Source of the DNA: Bacteroidota bacterium
GTDB taxonomy: Bacteria; Bacteroidota; Ignavibacteria; Ignavibacteriales; SURF-24
Assembly: GCA_030706145.1 (NCBI GenBank)
Contig: JAUZPB010000013.1
Coordinates: 1 to 64,000 of the forward strand
Direction of reading: 5' to 3'
Length of the DNA stretch: 64,000 nt
This document shows positions 9,843 through 18,290 of this stretch, piece after piece (positions within the stretch are counted from its first letter, which is position 1; each line of letters begins with the position of its first letter). A program made the position numbers and the translations under genes. The notes below the pieces were generated by a model. The model saw only the letters and a program-made list of their open reading frames with translations, made no database searches and had not been told where the DNA came from.

Positions 9843-9912
9843 TAACTTATGAACTTTGCCTTTGGATTAGTGGGAACCTCCTGCTAATCCGGGCTGTTTA
9901 GTAGTTAAGTTA
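9843..9912 (+). promoter_or_regulatory. Structured 5' leader of amrS
   Basis: A closing helix TAACTTA (9843-9849)/TAAGTTA (9906-9912) encloses a strong hairpin at 9864-9890, in which GGATTAG pairs with CTAATCC and extends inward through two G-U pairs and two G-C pairs to a 5-nt loop. It ends 17 nt before the amrS start. No T-tract follows, so it is not a simple terminator of the upstream protease gene. It does not match a riboswitch family I know. Confidence 0.45.
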
Positions 9913-9929
9913 TTGCAGGGAAAGCTGTT

Positions 9930-10952
9930 ATGATAAAAGAAGAATTAAAGATAGCTCAATGGTGGGAAAAAACTGACAACAATAAAATACTTTGCACTCT
10001 TTGCCCCAGATATTGTACTTTAGGTGTAGGACAGGCAGGATTTTGTTTTATTAGACAAAACATAGGAGGAACACTTTATTCTATCGGTTATGGCAGGCCA
10101 ACTGGTTTTGCTGTTGATCCTATTGAAAAGAAACCATTGAACCATTTTTATCCTGGAACATCAATTTTAAGCTTTGGTACGGCTGGCTGTAATTTAGGAT
10201 GCAAATTCTGCCAAAATTGGTCAATTAGTAAAGCAAAACTTGATGATGAAAACTCCTTTCATGCTTCTCCTGAGGATGTAATTGCACTCGCGAAAAAATA
10301 TCGTACACCATCAATTGCATATACCTATAATGATCCGACTATATTTGGTGAATATGTAATAGACATATCTCAGCTTGCTAGACAAGAGGGGATTAAGTCT
10401 GTAATGGTAACTGCAGGTTATATTGATAGACATGCACGAAAGGATGTCTATAAGTATATAGATGCTGCAAACGTTGACCTGAAGGCATTCAGTGAAGAAT
10501 TTTATCATAAAGTTACTTATTCTCACCTGGATCCTGTTCTTGATACACTGATCTGGTTGAAAAATGAGACCGGGATATGGTTTGAACTGACAACTTTACT
10601 TATTCCTGGGGAAAATGACTCGGCCGAAGAGCTCCAGAGAATGTGTGATTGGATCCTTAAGAACCTTGGCGATTCGGTTCCACTGCATTTTACTGCATTT
10701 CATCCTGACTTCAAGATGATTGATAAAGAACGTACACCTGCTTCAACTTTGAATATAGCCCGTAGCATTGCAATGACCACTGGAATTAAATTCTGCTATG
10801 TTGGAAATGTACATAATATGGAAGGGCAAGCAACATATTGCCCTACATGCAATCGCCGCCTAATAAGTAGAGATTGGCATAGCGTTGAGTCTTATGATTT
10901 AGTCGATGGAAACTGCTCGCACTGTGGGACAAAGATAGCTGGCGTTTTTTAA
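9930..10952 (+). CDS. amrS: AmmeMemoRadiSam system radical SAM enzyme
   Basis: A 340-residue radical SAM protein. The [4Fe-4S]-SAM motif is C87-x3-C91-x2-C94 in AGCNLGCKFCQNW. An N-terminal cysteine cluster (CTLCPRYCTLG...GFC, residues about 28-48) and a C-terminal cluster (YCPTCNR, CSHCG) are characteristic of AmrS and separate it from pyruvate-formate-lyase activases, the other close family. AmrS is named for its frequent neighbours AMMECR1 and MEMO1; neither is in this window. The reaction catalysed is not established well enough to name. The gene appears to have its own leader and ends at a bidirectional terminator shared with ahcY. Confidence 0.88.
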   Translation: MIKEELKIAQWWEKTDNNKILCTLCPRYCTLGVGQAGFCFIRQNIGGTLYSIGYGRPTGFAVDPIEKKPLNHFYPGTSILSFGTAGCNLGCKFCQNWSISKAKLDDENSFHASPEDVIALAKKYRTPSIAYTYNDPTIFGEYVIDISQLARQEGIKSVMVTAGYIDRHARKDVYKYIDAANVDLKAFSEEFYHKVTYSHLDPVLDTLIWLKNETGIWFELTTLLIPGENDSAEELQRMCDWILKNLGDSVPLHFTAFHPDFKMIDKERTPASTLNIARSIAMTTGIKFCYVGNVHNMEGQATYCPTCNRRLISRDWHSVESYDLVDGNCSHCGTKIAGVF

Positions 10953-10970
10953 TTAAAGTGCTTTTCTAAT

Positions 10971-11007
10971 AAAAAAGGCTCAGTACTAAGTAACCTGAGC
11001 CTTTTTT
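10971..11007. terminator. Bidirectional intrinsic terminator between amrS and ahcY
   Basis: AAAAAAGGCTCAG and CTGAGCCTTTTTT form a perfect 13-bp stem with an 11-nt loop. A/T runs on both sides let it serve both convergent genes. Confidence 0.92.
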
Positions 11008-11055
11008 CGTAATCTATTTTAAGGACAGAAGACCTTAAACTTTTACATTTTGCTT

Positions 11056-12396
11056 TTAATAGCGGTAATAATCAGGTTTATAAGGACCTTCAACCTTTAC
11101 ACCTATGTATTGTGCCTGAACTTCACTTAAAGTGTCAAGTTCAACTCCAATTTGTTCTAAATGAAGTCTTGCAACTTTTTCATCTAAGTGTTTTGGAAGC
11201 ATATAGACCTTATTTTCATATTTCTCGGAATTCTGCCAGAGCTCAAGCTGTGCTAAGACCTGATTTGTAAATGAGTTTGACATTACAAATGATGGATGCC
11301 CTGTGGCACATCCAAGATTTACTAATCTGCCCTCGGCTAGAACTATGATCTCTTTTCCGTCAATTGTATACTTATCAACCTGTGGCTTTATTGTATCTTT
11401 TGTATGCCCATAGTTTTTATTTAACCATGCCATATCGATTTCTGTATCAAAGTGTCCTATGTTGCAGACAACCGTTTTATCCTTCATAAGGTGGAAATGT
11501 TCACCTCTGACAATATCCCTGTTGCCAGTACATGTAACAATTATATTAGCCCTTGGAATTGCATTTTCCATCTTCTTTACTTCGTAGCCATCCATTGCAG
11601 CCTGAAGAGCGCAGATCGGATCAATCTCCGTTACAATTACTCTTACACCTGAACTTCTTAAGGACTGTGCACTTCCTTTTCCTACATCACCATAGCCTGC
11701 AACAACAGCAACTTTACCAGCCATCATCAGATCCGTAGCACGCCTGATAGCATCTACAAGAGACTCTCTGCAGCCATACTTATTGTCAAACTTGCTCTTT
11801 GTAACTGAATCATTGACATTAAAAGCTGGAATTGGCAGTGTGCCCTTTACTACTCTTTCATATAACCTGTGTACACCTGTTGTTGTCTCTTCTGACAGGC
11901 CCCTTATATCTTTTACAAGCTCTGGATATTTGTCCAATACCATATTTGTAAGATCACCACCGTCATCTAAGATCATGTTCAAAGGCTTTCTGCCTTCACC
12001 AAAGAATAAGGTCTGTTCTATGCACCAGTCGAATTCTTCAGCATTCATACCTTTCCAGGCAAAGACTGGAATACCATTTGCCGCAATGGCTGCTGCAGCA
12101 TGATCCTGTGTTGAGAATATATTGCATGAGGACCACTGAACCTCTGCTCCAAGTTCAACTAATGTCTCAATGAGTACTGCTGTCTGGATTGTCATATGAA
12201 GACATCCTGCTATTCTTGCACCTTTTAAGGGCTTCGAATCTTTGTATTCTTTACGTATTGACATCAATCCTGGCATTTCAGCTTCAGCCAGTTTTATTTC
12301 TTTTCTGCCCCATTCGGCAAGAGAAATATCTTTTACCTTATATCTGATCTGCTCTTTTGTAGTAGTAGCAGCATTGTTTTCTAATACTTGACTCAT
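11056..12396 (-). CDS. ahcY: Adenosylhomocysteinase
   Basis: A 446-residue enzyme that hydrolyses S-adenosylhomocysteine to adenosine and homocysteine in the cytoplasm and so relieves inhibition of methyltransferases. It shows the substrate-domain phrases [16 protein letters not shown] and [15 protein letters not shown], the NAD-binding glycine-rich loop [12 protein letters not shown], and the expected C-terminus KPDYYRY. Length and all conserved blocks fit the SahH family of this size class. It lies 43 bp after metK on the same strand, so the enzymes that make SAM and remove its by-product are probably co-transcribed. Confidence 0.97.
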   Translation of the reverse strand: MSQVLENNAATTTKEQIRYKVKDISLAEWGRKEIKLAEAEMPGLMSIRKEYKDSKPLKGARIAGCLHMTIQTAVLIETLVELGAEVQWSSCNIFSTQDHAAAAIAANGIPVFAWKGMNAEEFDWCIEQTLFFGEGRKPLNMILDDGGDLTNMVLDKYPELVKDIRGLSEETTTGVHRLYERVVKGTLPIPAFNVNDSVTKSKFDNKYGCRESLVDAIRRATDLMMAGKVAVVAGYGDVGKGSAQSLRSSGVRVIVTEIDPICALQAAMDGYEVKKMENAIPRANIIVTCTGNRDIVRGEHFHLMKDKTVVCNIGHFDTEIDMAWLNKNYGHTKDTIKPQVDKYTIDGKEIIVLAEGRLVNLGCATGHPSFVMSNSFTNQVLAQLELWQNSEKYENKVYMLPKHLDEKVARLHLEQIGVELDTLSEVQAQYIGVKVEGPYKPDYYRY

Positions 12397-12439
12397 TTTT
12401 TCTAATACCTTTCCTTAAAAAAAGAAAAATTTCTTGAAT

Positions 12440-13597
12440 TTAATTCTTACTTACTTTAGCATATTTCTTAAATACAGGAACCAGATCAAGTTTTTCCCAT
12501 GTGAAATCCTTATCATTCCTACCGAAATGACCATAGGCTGAGGTCTTCTGGTATATAGGTCTTCTAAGCTTTAATCTGTTAATAATTCCCTTAGGAGTCA
12601 AGTCAACTTCCTTCATTATCATTTTTGCAATATCTTTATCTGGTATTACACCCGTTCCTTTTGTGTCAACATAGATTGATACAGGCTGAGCTACTCCAAT
12701 AGCATAGGCTATCTGTACTAAACATTCCTTTGCAAGCTTTGCTCCTACGACATTCTTTGCTATATGACGGGCTGCATATGTAGCACTTCTATCAACCTTT
12801 GATGGATCCTTTCCTGAGAAAGCGCCGCCACCATGAGGTGCCCAGCCACCATATGAATCAACTATGATCTTTCTGCCTGTAAGTCCGCTGTCTCCATGTG
12901 GACCACCAATTTCAAAGCGGCCTGTTGGATTAACAAAATACTTGGTCTTCTTATCTAAAAACTTTGCAGGTATTACAGCCTTTATTACATGTTCAATAAC
13001 ATCTTCTTTTATCTTTTTCTGCTTTACATCACCATCGTGCTGAGTTGAAATTACTACAGTATCAACCCTTATTGGATTATGATCATCATCGTATTCAATT
13101 GTAACCTGGCTCTTTGCATCAGGTCTAAGGTAAGGCATCAGGTCATGATTCTTTTTCCTGATATCGGCTAACTTCTGAACCAGCTTATGTGCATACATTA
13201 TAGGCATTGGCATAAGTTCTTCTGTCTGGTCACAAGCATATCCAAACATAATTCCCTGATCTCCAGCTCCTCCTTTATCAACTCCCATTGCTATATCTGG
13301 AGACTGAGAATGAATTGCATTTAAAACTGAACAGCTTTCTGAATCAAATTTATAGTCAGCACTTGTATAGCCAATCTTTTCAACCGTCTTTCTTACTACA
13401 TCCTGAATATCTACATAAGCTTTTGTAGTAATTTCTCCGCCTACTAAAACAAGTCCTGTAGTAACAAAGGTTTCGCAAGCAACTCTTGCATTTGGATCTT
13501 TTGAATAAATTGCATCTAAAACGCCATCGGAAATAGCGTCGGCTACTTTATCCGGATGCCCTTCCGATACTGATTCAGATGTAAAGAAATATGACAT
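12440..13597 (-). CDS. metK: S-adenosylmethionine synthase
   Basis: A 385-residue enzyme forming S-adenosylmethionine from methionine and ATP. Conserved blocks include [20 protein letters not shown] near the N-terminus, [12 protein letters not shown] (about residue 120) and the glycine-rich [16 protein letters not shown] with its lysine and arginine. It is full length without gaps. It is the first gene of the metK-ahcY pair. The upstream 140 bp contain a 14-bp inverted repeat (13651-13692) but nothing resembling a known SAM riboswitch. Confidence 0.97.
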   Translation of the reverse strand: MSYFFTSESVSEGHPDKVADAISDGVLDAIYSKDPNARVACETFVTTGLVLVGGEITTKAYVDIQDVVRKTVEKIGYTSADYKFDSESCSVLNAIHSQSPDIAMGVDKGGAGDQGIMFGYACDQTEELMPMPIMYAHKLVQKLADIRKKNHDLMPYLRPDAKSQVTIEYDDDHNPIRVDTVVISTQHDGDVKQKKIKEDVIEHVIKAVIPAKFLDKKTKYFVNPTGRFEIGGPHGDSGLTGRKIIVDSYGGWAPHGGGAFSGKDPSKVDRSATYAARHIAKNVVGAKLAKECLVQIAYAIGVAQPVSIYVDTKGTGVIPDKDIAKMIMKEVDLTPKGIINRLKLRRPIYQKTSAYGHFGRNDKDFTWEKLDLVPVFKKYAKVSKN

Positions 13598-13650
13598 TGT
13601 CTTCTACCTTATATTGTTTTGAATTAATTGTTAACAACAAATTATTTTTG

Positions 13651-13692
13651 TAAATCATGAATTACAAACAATCCTTTTTAATTCATGATTTA
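13651..13692 (-). promoter_or_regulatory. Perfect 14-bp inverted repeat upstream of metK
   Basis: TAAATCATGAATTA (13651-13664) and TAATTCATGATTTA (13679-13692) are exact reverse complements around a 14-nt spacer, between the nucleotidyltransferase stop and the metK start. It could be an operator, an mRNA hairpin in the metK leader, or the terminator of the upstream gene. No T-run follows on the minus strand, which argues against the last. Confidence 0.55.
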
Positions 13693-13736
13693 TCCGGATA
13701 CATCTCTCTCTCTCTGGAAATAACTTGCAACATTCT

Positions 13737-14714
13737 TTAATAGAACTCAATTTCCGAGGAATCTCCGGCATTTAACCTTTTATAACTTCCCTTTATAATT
13801 GTAGAATTACCAACAAGAGAATGATCGAGCATTGCTTTTTCTACTTTAGCTCCAGTCCCTAGTATGGAATTCCTAATAATGCTGTCTTTAATAACACACC
13901 CCTCAGAAATCGTTGTAAATGGACCTATAATTGAGTTCTCAATAATTGCACTTTCAGCAATATAAACAGGATGATTGATCACAACATTCCTAAGTTCAAT
14001 ATGTGTGGCATCTTTTTCAAGAATATATCTGTTAGTTGAAAGTAACGTCTCCGGTTTCCCGCAATCATACCAGCCATCAACAGGGAAAGTGGCTATATCT
14101 TCTCCAGATTCTATCATTATCTGAAGTGCATCGGTCAACTGCAATTCACCTTTTGTCCTAATATCTTTTTCGATCAATTCGTGGAGTGCTCTTACAAGCT
14201 TTGAACTGTCGGAAATATAATATAGCCCAACTAGCGCGAGTCTGGATATTGGAGTTTTAGGCTTTTCAATCAATTGTATAATCCGATTGTTCTCACAAAC
14301 AGCAACGCCAAACCGGCTTGGGTCCTCGACTGTTTTTACTCCAAGTGAAGTACGTTTGTTTTTGAAAACTTCTTTGAGATTTACATCAAATATCGTATCT
14401 CCTAATATTATGAAAATCTCTTTTTCATCAAATGTCGGAATCGCTGTAAAAATTGCATGGCCCAAACCGTGCATTTCCTTCTGTTCAACAAAATCGGCTT
14501 TTAGCTCTGGATATGTCGTGGTTATGTATTCCTTGATCATATCACCTAAATGACCAATTACAAATGTTGCTTTGTGAATGCCTTCACCTAGAAGTTTCTC
14601 AACGATGTGACCGATGATCGGCTTCCCTCCTACGTTCAATAGAACCTTAGGAATTGAATACGTATGAGGTTTCAGTCTGCTGCCGAAGCCTGCTACAGGA
14701 ATAATTGCCCTCAT
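13737..14714 (-). CDS. Sugar-1-phosphate nucleotidyltransferase with beta-helix tail
   Basis: A 325-residue protein starting MRAIIPVAGFGSRLKP, the nucleotide-binding loop of the RmlA/GalU/GlmU fold, with an AGGGAG before this ATG. An in-frame extension 21 codons upstream is unlikely because it would place hydrophobic residues before the conserved start. The transferase domain spans about 1-235. A C-terminal left-handed beta-helix follows, with hexapeptide repeats such as ESAIIENSIIGPFTTISEGCVI. It should activate a sugar phosphate with an NTP; the long form with a helix tail resembles archaeal-type glucose-1-phosphate thymidylyltransferases, but the specificity cannot be read from sequence. 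It lies upstream of metK on the same strand. Confidence 0.85.
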   Translation of the reverse strand: MRAIIPVAGFGSRLKPHTYSIPKVLLNVGGKPIIGHIVEKLLGEGIHKATFVIGHLGDMIKEYITTTYPELKADFVEQKEMHGLGHAIFTAIPTFDEKEIFIILGDTIFDVNLKEVFKNKRTSLGVKTVEDPSRFGVAVCENNRIIQLIEKPKTPISRLALVGLYYISDSSKLVRALHELIEKDIRTKGELQLTDALQIMIESGEDIATFPVDGWYDCGKPETLLSTNRYILEKDATHIELRNVVINHPVYIAESAIIENSIIGPFTTISEGCVIKDSIIRNSILGTGAKVEKAMLDHSLVGNSTIIKGSYKRLNAGDSSEIEFY

Positions 14715-14976
14715 AGACTCCCTAATTCTTTTACAAAAATCAAATGTAAAGCTAATAAAATTGGTTATGAATATCAAACTAAGATAAAGGTGAAAACTCT
14801 GGTACTATTGAGGTCCCATTTTTTAGATGTAACTTATTCAGTTAAAAATACTTACCAACAGTCCTATCTTACTTAATATCGGGGAACTAGTTCGCAAATT
14901 ATGTGAGTTATTTAACACTTACAAACATTATGATAGAAGTGTCTCTCTAATAATGACATTATTTTTGACACCTTAA

Positions 14977-15000
14977 CAAAACTCTATGCAAAACTCTATG
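14977..15000. repeat. Perfect tandem 12-bp duplication
   Basis: CAAAACTCTATG occurs twice without a gap (14977-14988 and 14989-15000). Confidence 0.9.
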
Positions 15001-15129
15001 CAGACAATAATATCTTGCAAATGGGAAGTTATTTGGTTATGTTTTATACTAATTAAAATTCATCTTGCAAAGAACCTTTCACATTCCTTGCCTTTTAATT
15101 TTAATCTACAGTAAACATTATACAATTAC

Positions 15130-15149
15130 GGAACCATTTTCCCGGTTCC
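15130..15149 (+). promoter_or_regulatory. Leader hairpin before the RRM gene
   Basis: GGAACC (15130-15135) and GGTTCC (15144-15149) form a 6-bp stem with an 8-nt loop, ending about 10 nt before the AAGGAG ribosome-binding site. It could modulate translation, for example by temperature or by autoregulation, but this is inference from position. Confidence 0.4.
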
Positions 15150-15172
15150 TACAATCCTCAAAGGAGAAAAAA

Positions 15173-15496
15173 ATGAACATATTTGTTGGCAATCTCGCTA
15201 AAGAAGTGGCAGATCAAGACTTAATGCAGGCTTTTTCTGAATTCGGACAGGTAAAGAGTGTAAAAATAATTAGAGATTTATTTAGCGGAGAATCAAAGGG
15301 ATTTGGATTTGTCGAGATGCCTGGAAATGCAGAAGCCCTAAAAGCAATGATGGCTTTAAATACAAAAGATATAAAAGGCAAGAAAATTTCTATAAGCGAA
15401 GCTCGCCCAAAAGGGAATGACAGGCGTGGCGGTTCAGGTAACGATAGAAGGGGAGGAAATAACAGAAATTTTAATTCCGGTGGAAAACGCTGGTAA
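15173..15496 (+). CDS. RRM-domain RNA-binding protein
   Basis: A 107-residue protein: a single RNA recognition motif (residues about 1-80) with RNP2 IFVGNL and RNP1 SKGFGFVEM, followed by a short Gly/Arg/Asn-rich tail (RRGGSGNDRRGGNNRN). This is the layout of bacterial glycine-rich RRM proteins, which bind single-stranded RNA and are often cold-induced. The start at 15173 is chosen because AAAGGAG lies 7-13 bp upstream and the RRM begins exactly there; a longer in-frame opening from 15065 has no such support. It is monocistronic, with a hairpin after the stop. Confidence 0.92.
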   Translation: MNIFVGNLAKEVADQDLMQAFSEFGQVKSVKIIRDLFSGESKGFGFVEMPGNAEALKAMMALNTKDIKGKKISISEARPKGNDRRGGSGNDRRGGNNRNFNSGGKRW

Positions 15497-15568
15497 TAAA
15501 TAATTGCTGATATGAATTGCTAAGCTTAAAAGATGTGATTCGTAGTAGTAATTTCCCTCTATTACATC

Positions 15569-15598
15569 AAATGTCCCCGATTCTCCTTCGGGGCATTT
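15569..15598 (+). terminator. GC-rich hairpin after the RRM gene
   Basis: AAATG-T-CCCCGA pairs with TCGGGGCATTT, one bulged T and a 7-nt loop. The stem is strong but the following T-run is weak. Confidence 0.65.
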
Positions 15599-15698
15599 GT
15601 GCTTTATCTGCAAAATGAAATAGTTATTTTTTTGTTTTGGAAATCTTCTGCCTAGTTTGTTTTGCCCCCGGTTTATTAATTCCTGGAACAGATTCCCC

Positions 15699-18071
15699 TT
15701 ATTTTAATAACACGAGTTTTTTCGAGTCGTAAAACTTTCCAGATTCAATCCTGTATATATATACTCCTCCAGCTAGTGCTTTGCCATCAAATTTAATGTT
15801 GTAATTTCCTGCCTGTAGATCATTATCTACAAGTACTGCTACTTTATTGCCCAGAATATCGTAGACACTTAGACTTACGTGCCCTGCTTGTGAAATCGAA
15901 AAATTTATGCTTGTAGTAATATTAAATGGATTAGGATAATTCTGTGATAAATTATATCCTGCGATGTTGCCTTCATTAGTATAAGTGCTAGTACTTGTAT
16001 CTGCTTTTCTTAGAATAAAACTCTGCGTATATTCATCGCCATGCATATCTTTTACTGAAATACTTATGCTGTCTGCTGAACTATCTGGAATTCCCTCTAT
16101 TGAATGTGTTATCGTATTAAATTTTGCCCATTGTGGAAGATGATTTATGATAAAGCTGATCTGATCGTTAAATTTTGAGTAATAGCTAATTCTATATTTA
16201 TATGGAATACCTATTTTAATTACAGTATCAGGTATGCTATCTATGGCTAATGTGCCAGGCATTGTGTTTATTATCCAACTGATACTTGATGTGTCTTTTA
16301 GGTTATATGCAAAAGCAGTAACTTTATTTTTCCCATAAGTATGCTTTACTGACTGAAAAATAAAAGAATTCTCTGCTGCATCACTAAGGACTGTATCGTT
16401 TACAGCCCATTTGTAGAATATTTTTCCTGAATCATAATCCTTTGCTTTTACTCTAAGTGTAAGGTTGTTTCCATATTGGAGCTCTTCAATTCGGGAATTG
16501 AACTGTACATTATGACTAAAACGAATTTCAGACTTTACAGAATACGGACTCCAATATGTAAATTCAGGGGGGATTTTATCCTGAAGAAAATGTTGCAAAA
16601 TGTTTTTTGTGATAGTTGAAACTTTACTTCTCCCAGAGGATAATCCCCAAATCCAACGGATTGCAGCTGCATTAAAAACAAATCCAGATCCGGCTCCACC
16701 GTATCTAAAAATTCCCATTGTTGCCCATTCTTTCGGTATGTTTTGAGATTGCTTGTTTACTGGAGAGATTCCAAGTATTTGGAAATCTTTTGGAGTCTGA
16801 TCTACTCCCGTTACTACAGGAAGTCCTTTCTGAAAATAAAACAAAGCTGCATCGGCTTCAAATCCAACAATCGAAGAGTCTCTATTCCATCCTAAAGTAT
16901 CTCCATCTTTTAATCCAGTGTTATTAAAGGCCCAGTGCTGAGTGTTATAGACCATATAACCACCATATCCAAAATCACTATTAAGGCAATTTCCATAATT
17001 TGCTTGTCCTCCATTTTGATAACTCGTTCCCAGAAGCGTATTTTCTCGCCTAATGCTGAACCATTCGCTTGTGGTTAACTGCGGATTTGGATTTGGATCT
17101 TTTAAGTTTTTATAACATACTAAAGTTCTGTAGTTGTCTTCATATCTAATCTGCCACCAGCAGGTATTTCCACTCAAAGAAATTAAATGACCTCCCGTAT
17201 TTATGAAGTTCTCTACATTAAGGCGCATTCCCTGGCTCCAGTACTCGCTATGCCCACCAATAAAAAGGACTTTATGAGAGTTTAGATATTCTGGATCTGA
17301 ATCTAAATCACTGTCACCTACAACATCGACCTGACTCCCATAACCAGTATCCTCAAGCCACCTTATGAGTTTTGATTCATATGAGTAAAAACTAGCGTGA
17401 TTTGTTCCTTCGTGATTATTCCTGTTTACTGGTCTGTTAAAGGATAGCTTTACTGAATAGTTAAAACCATGTGCTCCTCCTTCTCCTCCACTGCTATATG
17501 CTGAGTAAGAACTTTTGCCACCAAACATATTGTAAGCCTGATATGTGTTTGTTGCACAAGCAAGAATGACTTTACTTCTTTTGGATGGGTCTTTCTCTTT
17601 TACAAAAAACAAAATTGGATTTATTGTATCACTTTTAACAGGAAATTCTGCAATGTATGCACCTGCTTTCCAGGTGTTGGGTACTGTGAAATCCTTAAGT
17701 GTTACTTCCCAATTACAGCCATTTACATAAGCTAAATCAGACTGCATTACTTCCTGAATGCCACCAGGAAGATTTTTGATTTCGGCTACAAGATTCTTTT
17801 CTTTCCCATAACGGTATATCTTTAGTGTAAAAGTATCGGCTTTCGTGGAAATATAGAAACTTAATTTCTCTCCTTGATAGACGCTCAACTTTGAGGCATA
17901 ACCTCCCTCTAGAGGTCCGCATCCAAATGCTGAAGTCGTACTTTTTACTGGCTGACCTGAAGTTTGTGCTATAGTATTATGGAAGGGCAGAATAATTAAA
18001 ATAAAATAGAAAAATATTGCTCTAATTGTTAATATGTCTTTCCCTGTTATGTCTTTTATACAACAGTCCAT
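15699..18071 (-). CDS. T9SS-targeted secreted protein with DMFase-like domain
   Basis: A 790-residue exported protein. It has an N-terminal hydrophobic leader (about 14-35, ending NTIAQ). The central region (about 60-500) resembles the large C-terminal domain of the N,N-dimethylformamidase beta subunit family: CATNTYQAYNMFGGKS, a NHEGTNH segment, HKVLFIGGHSEYWS and NTGGHLISLSGNTCWWQ. Ig-like beta regions follow (about 510-690). The end is a type IX secretion sorting domain, with NYPNPFN, a GNKVAVLVDN stretch and the terminal GGVYIYRIESGKFYDSKKL-type strands. It is therefore probably placed on the cell surface or released. The family contains amidohydrolases, but activity on any amide is unproven here. 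No clear Shine-Dalgarno. Transcribed after the ROK-like gene on the same strand, 219 bp away. Confidence 0.85.
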   Translation of the reverse strand: MDCCIKDITGKDILTIRAIFFYFILIILPFHNTIAQTSGQPVKSTTSAFGCGPLEGGYASKLSVYQGEKLSFYISTKADTFTLKIYRYGKEKNLVAEIKNLPGGIQEVMQSDLAYVNGCNWEVTLKDFTVPNTWKAGAYIAEFPVKSDTINPILFFVKEKDPSKRSKVILACATNTYQAYNMFGGKSSYSAYSSGGEGGAHGFNYSVKLSFNRPVNRNNHEGTNHASFYSYESKLIRWLEDTGYGSQVDVVGDSDLDSDPEYLNSHKVLFIGGHSEYWSQGMRLNVENFINTGGHLISLSGNTCWWQIRYEDNYRTLVCYKNLKDPNPNPQLTTSEWFSIRRENTLLGTSYQNGGQANYGNCLNSDFGYGGYMVYNTQHWAFNNTGLKDGDTLGWNRDSSIVGFEADAALFYFQKGLPVVTGVDQTPKDFQILGISPVNKQSQNIPKEWATMGIFRYGGAGSGFVFNAAAIRWIWGLSSGRSKVSTITKNILQHFLQDKIPPEFTYWSPYSVKSEIRFSHNVQFNSRIEELQYGNNLTLRVKAKDYDSGKIFYKWAVNDTVLSDAAENSFIFQSVKHTYGKNKVTAFAYNLKDTSSISWIINTMPGTLAIDSIPDTVIKIGIPYKYRISYYSKFNDQISFIINHLPQWAKFNTITHSIEGIPDSSADSISISVKDMHGDEYTQSFILRKADTSTSTYTNEGNIAGYNLSQNYPNPFNITTSINFSISQAGHVSLSVYDILGNKVAVLVDNDLQAGNYNIKFDGKALAGGVYIYRIESGKFYDSKKLVLLK

Positions 18072-18243
18072 TTTTTTAGACTCTAAAATCTGTTTGTTCC
18101 AATAAAAGTAGTATCGGGGTAAATAGGAATTAGATCCAGAGCAAAATTATTGCATGCAAAAGAAAGTGGCTGTGCGTATCTAACTTAATAAATAATAAAA
18201 TCTGGAAGGAAAGTAAAAATATTTGCTTTGAAATATCATACGA

Positions 18244-18271
18244 AAAAGATTTTTGAGAAAAGATTTATGAG
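18244..18271. repeat. Tandem 14-bp duplication (one mismatch)
   Basis: AAAAGATTTTTGAG (18244-18257) is followed by AAAAGATTTATGAG (18258-18271), downstream of the ROK-like gene. Confidence 0.8.
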
Positions 18272-18290
18272 TAAAGACTTCTTAAAATTT

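Larger units (their letters stand above)
14715..15172. other. 458-bp intergenic region upstream of the RRM gene
   Basis: Divergent spacer. It contains a 10-bp palindrome GAACTAGTTC (14884-14893), a perfect 12-bp tandem duplication (14977-15000) and a leader hairpin (15130-15149). No supported gene. The long leader before an RRM protein is compatible with post-transcriptional control. Confidence 0.5.

Noticed and set aside
13598-13736. A SAM or SAH riboswitch before metK
   Set aside because: At 139 bp and with a single simple inverted repeat, none of the known SAM or SAH aptamer cores can be drawn.
14715-14777. A 21-residue N-terminal extension of the nucleotidyltransferase
   Set aside because: The nucleotide-binding loop starts right after the ATG at 14714, which has its own ribosome-binding site.
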